9,402 nucleotides of DNA from the NCBI GenBank assembly GCA_025451425.1, contig JANWKK010000067.1, positions 1-9,402 of the forward strand, in the 5' to 3' direction. Below are positions 6,812-9,402 of this stretch, in pieces. This DNA comes from Gemmatimonadaceae bacterium. GTDB lineage: Bacteria > Gemmatimonadota > Gemmatimonadetes > Gemmatimonadales > Gemmatimonadaceae. How positions within the stretch are numbered: position 1 is the stretch's first letter; each line of letters opens with the position of its first letter. Below the pieces are notes generated by a model. It ran no database searches. It saw nothing but the letters and a program-made list of their open reading frames with translations, and was not told where the DNA came from. The position numbers and the translations under genes were made by a program.

Positions 6812-7070
6812 GGTGACCCTTGGCGCCGGATTGAGCAAAGGTAGGGCGGCCTGTGGAGACGGGCTAGCAGGCGACGGCAGTTGTAATCCGGAGCACAGGC
6901 GGGCGAGCTGTCCGTACAAACCCTTTGCCCATGCACTACTTGACGTTCGGTTGGCTCCTTGACAGCATAGCAGTGGCCGGTAGCTTACACGCCGCCTGTA
7001 TTGATCCGAGCATCGCCGCTGCGAGCGCGGAAAACGTTTCGAAATCTTGTACCCCTCTCAGGAGAATTGC
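6812..7070. promoter_or_regulatory. Divergent intergenic region with a candidate promoter for the lipoprotein gene
   Basis: This 259-base gap separates the divergent molybdoenzyme and lipoprotein genes and should hold both promoters. On the + strand a perfect TTGACA (6959-6964) is followed after 16 bases by a poor -10, TAGCTT (6981-6986). A second TTGACG lies 19 bases upstream at 6940-6945. AGGAG (7060-7064), six bases before ATG 7071, is a clear ribosome site. On the minus strand only a weak AAGGGT precedes ATG 6811. No operator or riboswitch was recognised. Confidence 0.35.
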
Positions 7071-7319
7071 ATGAAGCGCCTGGCTCTCGTCGCCGCCGTG
7101 TTCGCGGTCGCGGCTTGTGCAAAGAACGATCAAGCGAAGCAGGATTCCGCGGCTGCCGCCGCCGCCCCGGCTCCGGCCCCCGCGGTCGCTCCGGCCCCGG
7201 CTGACACCGGAATGAAGATGGACACGACGCACAAGATGGACACCACGAAGGCGATGGACACGTCCAAGGCTGCGACGAAGAAGAAGGGTGCCACGAAGGG
7301 CGCCTCGAAGAAGCCGTAA
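7071..7319 (+). CDS. Small Ala/Pro-rich lipoprotein with MDTTK repeats
   Basis: An 82-residue protein starting at ATG 7071 with a well-placed AGGAG. A TTG 24 bases upstream is in frame but would spoil the signal peptide. MKRLALVAAVFAVAAC is a classic lipoprotein signal peptide with lipobox V-A-A-C; Cys16 would be lipidated and anchor the protein to a membrane. The mature chain is CAKNDQAKQDS, then an Ala/Pro linker, then three six-residue repeats MDTTHK, MDTTKA, MDTSKA encoded by three 18-bp tandem units (7218-7271), then a Lys/Gly/Ser-rich tail ending KKP. Nothing catalytic is seen. The charged tail could bind envelope polymers or nucleic acid, but this is guesswork. Similar low-complexity lipoproteins are, in my recollection, common in Gemmatimonadota. 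It stands alone: a divergent gene lies upstream, and a terminator and a convergent gene lie downstream. Confidence 0.85.
   Translation: MKRLALVAAVFAVAACAKNDQAKQDSAAAAAAPAPAPAVAPAPADTGMKMDTTHKMDTTKAMDTSKAATKKKGATKGASKKP
7218..7271 (+). repeat. Three 18-bp tandem repeats in the lipoprotein gene
   Basis: Units at 7218-7235, 7236-7253 and 7254-7271 each begin ATGGACAC and encode Met-Asp-Thr-Thr/Ser plus two variable residues. They differ mainly at third positions and in the last two codons, so the protein repeat is kept while the DNA drifts. Confidence 0.8.
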
Positions 7320-7340
7320 GCTTCGTCCGATCGAAGGTTA

Positions 7341-7367
7341 AAAGGGCGCGACAGTGTCGCGCCCTTT
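7341..7367. terminator. Strong bidirectional intrinsic terminator
   Basis: AAAGGGCGCGAC (7341-7352) and GTCGCGCCCTTT (7356-7367) form a perfect 12-bp stem with a three-base loop (AGT). It lies 21 bases after the lipoprotein stop and 13 bases beyond the epimerase stop on the other strand. On the minus strand the stem ends CCCTTTTAA, giving a T4 tail; on the + strand TTTGTCGTTT follows. It therefore separates two convergent transcripts. A small CTTCG/CGAAG stem (7321-7336) sits beside it. Confidence 0.9.
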
Positions 7368-7380
7368 GTCGTTTCTGCTC

Positions 7381-8430
7381 CTAACGAGCGTGCTCTCTCC
7401 ACCAGCGAAACGACTCGGGAATGGAGGCCTCGGGATGCAACTGCGGATTCCAGCCGAGCTCGCGGCGCGCGCGCTCGGAGCTGAACGGATTGTTTCGCGT
7501 CATAAAGTCTATCGATGCGCTGGTCACCACATTCATGCCGCCCGCGGTCACGAATTTGACGACGCGCTTCGTGATTCGCAGGCCAGTCCGTGCGATCCAA
7601 AGAGGTACGTTGATCACGTGCACGGCTTGCTCGAGACCAGCACTCGCAAGGCGGTAGAACTCTCTCCACGTGACGTCGAAGTCGTTAGCGAGATTGTAAA
7701 CCGAGCCGCCGGCATCATCCGTCGTTGCGGCGCGTATCGCGCCGTCGGCGACGTGCGAAGCGTGAACGATCGCCATGATCGCTCGTCCGCCTCCAATCAC
7801 GGGCGCGACGCGCATTCGCAGGAGCTTGGCAACGCGCGGCACGAACTGACGGTCGCGTGGTCCGTAGATGACGTCCGGACGCACGGCGGTTGCCCAGATG
7901 CGTCCTTCGGTGTGCGCCGACATCACCAGCTCCTCCGATTCTCGCTTGGATCGCGCGTAGTAGGCGCGCTCCGGCAGAGGGTCGAGGGGCATGGTCTCAT
8001 CGACGCCGGTCGCCTTGCTGGATGTGTAACGAGCCTGCGGTCCGTAGACGGCGACGCTGCTGAGCTGGAGGAGCCGCGCACTGCTTCTCGCGGCGGCAGC
8101 GATGGCGTTGCGCGCGCCGTCTACGTTAGGCACCCGATAGGCGTCATATGGATGAATGCGGCTCGGTGGTGGCGTCACCGCCGCGGCGGTGTGAAAAATC
8201 GTGTCGCAACCGCGCGCTGCCTCGACAAAAGACGGAAGGTCGAGAATGTCACCTGGAACGGGCTCGACGTCCTGGCCGCGGAGCCACGTCACCGCATCCC
8301 ATCCTGATTGGTGCCTAACGACCGCCGGTTGGCGGAGCAGCGCGCGAACGTTCCAGCCGGCGCCGCGAAGCTGCTCGACGATGTGTGATCCGACGAGCCC
8401 AGTCGCGCCGGTGACGAGCGCAGTGGGCAC
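7381..8430 (-). CDS. NAD-dependent epimerase/dehydratase (extended SDR)
   Basis: A 349-residue cytosolic Rossmann enzyme. It starts at GTG 8428-8430, five bases after the ygfZ stop, with no ribosome site of its own, so it is probably translated by coupling. The nucleotide-binding motif GATGLVG lies at residues 8-14, with PGDIL at about 59-63 for adenine contact. The catalytic set is Ser124/125 in LQLSSVAVYG and Tyr158-x-x-x-Lys162 in YARSK. RPDVIYGPRD and VYNLAN are further family landmarks. It resembles the sugar epimerase/3-beta-hydroxysteroid dehydrogenase/dihydroflavonol reductase group; which substrate it takes (sugar nucleotide, sterol, hopanoid or polyketide) cannot be told. The C-terminal FSSERARRELGWNPQ followed by an FRWW segment is typical of the sterol-dehydrogenase-like branch. 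The TAG stop lies in CGTTAGG, and two further copies of this motif lie within the gene. Confidence 0.92.
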   Translation of the reverse strand: MPTALVTGATGLVGSHIVEQLRGAGWNVRALLRQPAVVRHQSGWDAVTWLRGQDVEPVPGDILDLPSFVEAARGCDTIFHTAAAVTPPPSRIHPYDAYRVPNVDGARNAIAAAARSSARLLQLSSVAVYGPQARYTSSKATGVDETMPLDPLPERAYYARSKRESEELVMSAHTEGRIWATAVRPDVIYGPRDRQFVPRVAKLLRMRVAPVIGGGRAIMAIVHASHVADGAIRAATTDDAGGSVYNLANDFDVTWREFYRLASAGLEQAVHVINVPLWIARTGLRITKRVVKFVTAGGMNVVTSASIDFMTRNNPFSSERARRELGWNPQLHPEASIPESFRWWREHAR

Positions 8431-8433
8431 GAG

Positions 8434-8440
8434 CGTTAGG
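8434..8440 (+). repeat. Dispersed heptamer CGTTAGG (one of nine copies)
   Basis: This copy covers the ygfZ stop codon (TAA at 8436-8438 on the minus strand). As CGTTAGG on the + strand it also occurs at 2256-2262, 4704-4710 and 8124-8130. As CCTAACG it occurs at 2459-2465, 2974-2980, 3224-3230, 7380-7386 and 8314-8320. Six of the nine extend to GCCTAACG/CGTTAGGC. None occurs in the first 2.2 kb of the window. Confidence 0.6.
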
Positions 8441-9402
8441 CAGGGAAGGGAAGATGCGCGACGTCGACACGCGTCTCGCCATCCTCCCAGCGCGCCGTCA
8501 GCGACGCTCCGAGTTCGATTTCGCAGCGCACCATGCCGATGGCGATGCCGCCAAGGCGCGGCGACGCTGCCGTGCTTCGAACGTCTCCGACATCCTTCCC
8601 CGTCGCATCGAAGAGTGCGGCTCCGGACAATGGAGGCTGCTGCCCCGCCGAGCGAAGGCCGCGAAGTTGCTTATTCACATGGCCGCGGAAGTGAACACGC
8701 GCGACCGTTTCTTGCCCCGTGTAGCAGCCCTTCGTGTACGAGATCGCGTGGAGCGCCTCGAGGTTCGCCTCCTGAGGCAAGGTCGATTCGTCGATGTCCA
8801 CACCCCACTCTGGTCGTCCCGCCTCAACCCGGGCGATGTCCCACGTCTGCAAGCCGCCTGGCGTCGCCTTCGCCGCCAACGCGCGCTCCCAAAGCAACGC
8901 GTGCGTCTCGGCGGGAGCGAACAACTCGAATCCCTCGAGCTCGAGGTCCGGAACCCGAGCGACGAGCACCCGCACGCCTTCGATCACGACGGCGACGTGT
9001 GAGTATGGCGGAAGCACGCCGAGAGCGCTGCTGCTGACTCCGGTCATCTCACCGACGACAAGGCGCGCTGAAACGCCGAAGACGCCCAGGTCGCGCAGAA
9101 CATCGCTCTCGTCTTTGTATGCTGTGAGACGAGGATTCACGTACTTGCGCACGGTGGACGTCCAGCCCTCGCTCGCTCGAGGCGGTACGTCCACAAGGAA
9201 AGAAGTCTCGTCGCGGAAAATCCGGAGGTCGGCGATGATCTTTCCTTTCGGCGTCAGCGCGGCAGCGTATTGTCCCTGTCCAGGCGTAAGGGCGACAACA
9301 TCGTTCGTGACGAGACCCGTGAGCATCTCGGCCGCGTTCGAACCGCTCAGACGCATGCGCCCGCGATACGTCCGGTCGAAGACGACCGCGTGGCGATGCA
9401 GC
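8436..9402 (-). CDS. ygfZ: YgfZ/GcvT-domain protein, folate-binding (5' end cut by window)
   Basis: A folate-dependent protein of the YgfZ/IBA57 family, which in known bacteria helps assemble or repair certain iron-sulfur clusters in the cytosol. The signature KGCYTGQE with its conserved Cys is at 210-216 counted from Met 9356. WDIARVEAGRPEWGVDIDESTLPQEANLE, just before it, is the usual preceding block. An internal ATG at 9354-9356 looks like a start, but the frame continues open to the edge as LHRHAVVFDRTYRGR and then RLSGSNAAEMLTGLVTNDV. That is normal family sequence, so the true start lies beyond 9402. About 321 codons are visible and the C-terminus is complete (HLPFPA). The stop lies in a GCCTAACG motif, five bases before the epimerase start, so the two form an operon. 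Confidence 0.93.
   Translation of the reverse strand, partial: LHRHAVVFDRTYRGRMRLSGSNAAEMLTGLVTNDVVALTPGQGQYAAALTPKGKIIADLRIFRDETSFLVDVPPRASEGWTSTVRKYVNPRLTAYKDESDVLRDLGVFGVSARLVVGEMTGVSSSALGVLPPYSHVAVVIEGVRVLVARVPDLELEGFELFAPAETHALLWERALAAKATPGGLQTWDIARVEAGRPEWGVDIDESTLPQEANLEALHAISYTKGCYTGQETVARVHFRGHVNKQLRGLRSAGQQPPLSGAALFDATGKDVGDVRSTAASPRLGGIAIGMVRCEIELGASLTARWEDGETRVDVAHLPFPA

Noticed and set aside
6812..6919. N-terminal extension of the molybdoenzyme from a TTG at 6917-6919
   Set aside because: Pro/Ala/Leu-rich text without a ribosome site or signal-peptide pattern; ATG 6811 fits the family start.
8176..8191. 16-bp perfect palindrome CACCGCCGCGGCGGTG
   Set aside because: It lies in conserved epimerase coding sequence (HTAAAVTP) and is explained by GC-rich codons; no second copy is seen.
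7354..8307. 317-codon + strand open frame across the terminator and epimerase gene
   Set aside because: It starts inside the terminator and is antisense to a clear SDR enzyme; it has no family motif.
8313..8440. GCCTAAC and GTTAGGC 128 bases apart, looking like the R'' and R' boxes of an integron attC site
   Set aside because: The pair spans the intact epimerase start and ygfZ stop, the arms do not pair beyond about nine bases, no integrase or cassette layout is seen, and the same boxes occur unpaired elsewhere in the window.
8934..8948. Palindrome CCTCGAGCTCGAGG in ygfZ
   Set aside because: It is produced by the codons of Leu-Glu-Leu-Glu; GAG/CTC repeats are common in this codon usage.
8201..9037. 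278-codon + strand open frame opposite ygfZ
   Set aside because: Its composition is Pro/Arg/Ser low complexity, antisense to a clear YgfZ; it is a shadow.

Overview
The window is 9.4 kb of GC-rich bacterial chromosome, densely coded, mostly on the minus strand. AGGAG-type ribosome sites, GTG/TTG starts, short overlaps and an Ala/Pro-rich lipoprotein with Met-Asp-Thr-Thr-Lys repeats suggest a soil or environmental bacterium. Gemmatimonadota is my best guess, but only an inference from style. I see no phage, transposase, CRISPR, tRNA or rRNA.

Layout, left to right. (1) <1-488 (-) is the N-terminal half of a protein that looks like the VWA/CoxE-type partner of a MoxR ATPase; it is cut by the window edge. 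(2) 574-1851 (+) is an MFS exporter of the MFS_3/EntS type. Its last 28 codons run antisense over the 3' end of the next gene. (3) 1767-2390 (-) is a cytidylate kinase-like P-loop protein with a TTG start. (4) 2460-3047 (-) is a GNAT acetyltransferase with an odd N-terminal extension that holds a perfect hairpin. (5) 3044-4513 (-) is a MoxR/magnesium-chelatase-type AAA+ ATPase joined to GNAT by an ATGA overlap. (6) 4514-4714 is an intergenic stretch with a 9-bp tandem repeat and its inverted copy. (7) 4715-6811 (-) is an orphan molybdopterin (bis-MGD, 4Fe-4S) oxidoreductase. (8) 7071-7319 (+) is a small lipoprotein, closed by a strong bidirectional terminator at 7341-7367. (9) 7381-8430 (-) is an NAD-dependent epimerase of the extended SDR type. 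(10) 8436->9402 (-) is YgfZ, cut by the right edge and five bases upstream of the epimerase gene.

How the genes may work together: MoxR ATPases and VWA proteins usually form a chaperone pair, and some pairs (CoxD/CoxE) mature molybdenum enzymes. Here the pair is split by three genes and lies just downstream of a Mo enzyme. A maturation link is therefore conceivable but unproven. YgfZ (Fe-S maintenance) and the epimerase form a separate two-gene unit.

The most unusual signal is not a gene. The heptamer CGTTAGG/CCTAACG occurs nine times (about one expected), in both orientations, in several reading frames, and on or next to four of the minus-strand stop codons. It behaves like a genome-wide dispersed signal rather than a coding by-product.
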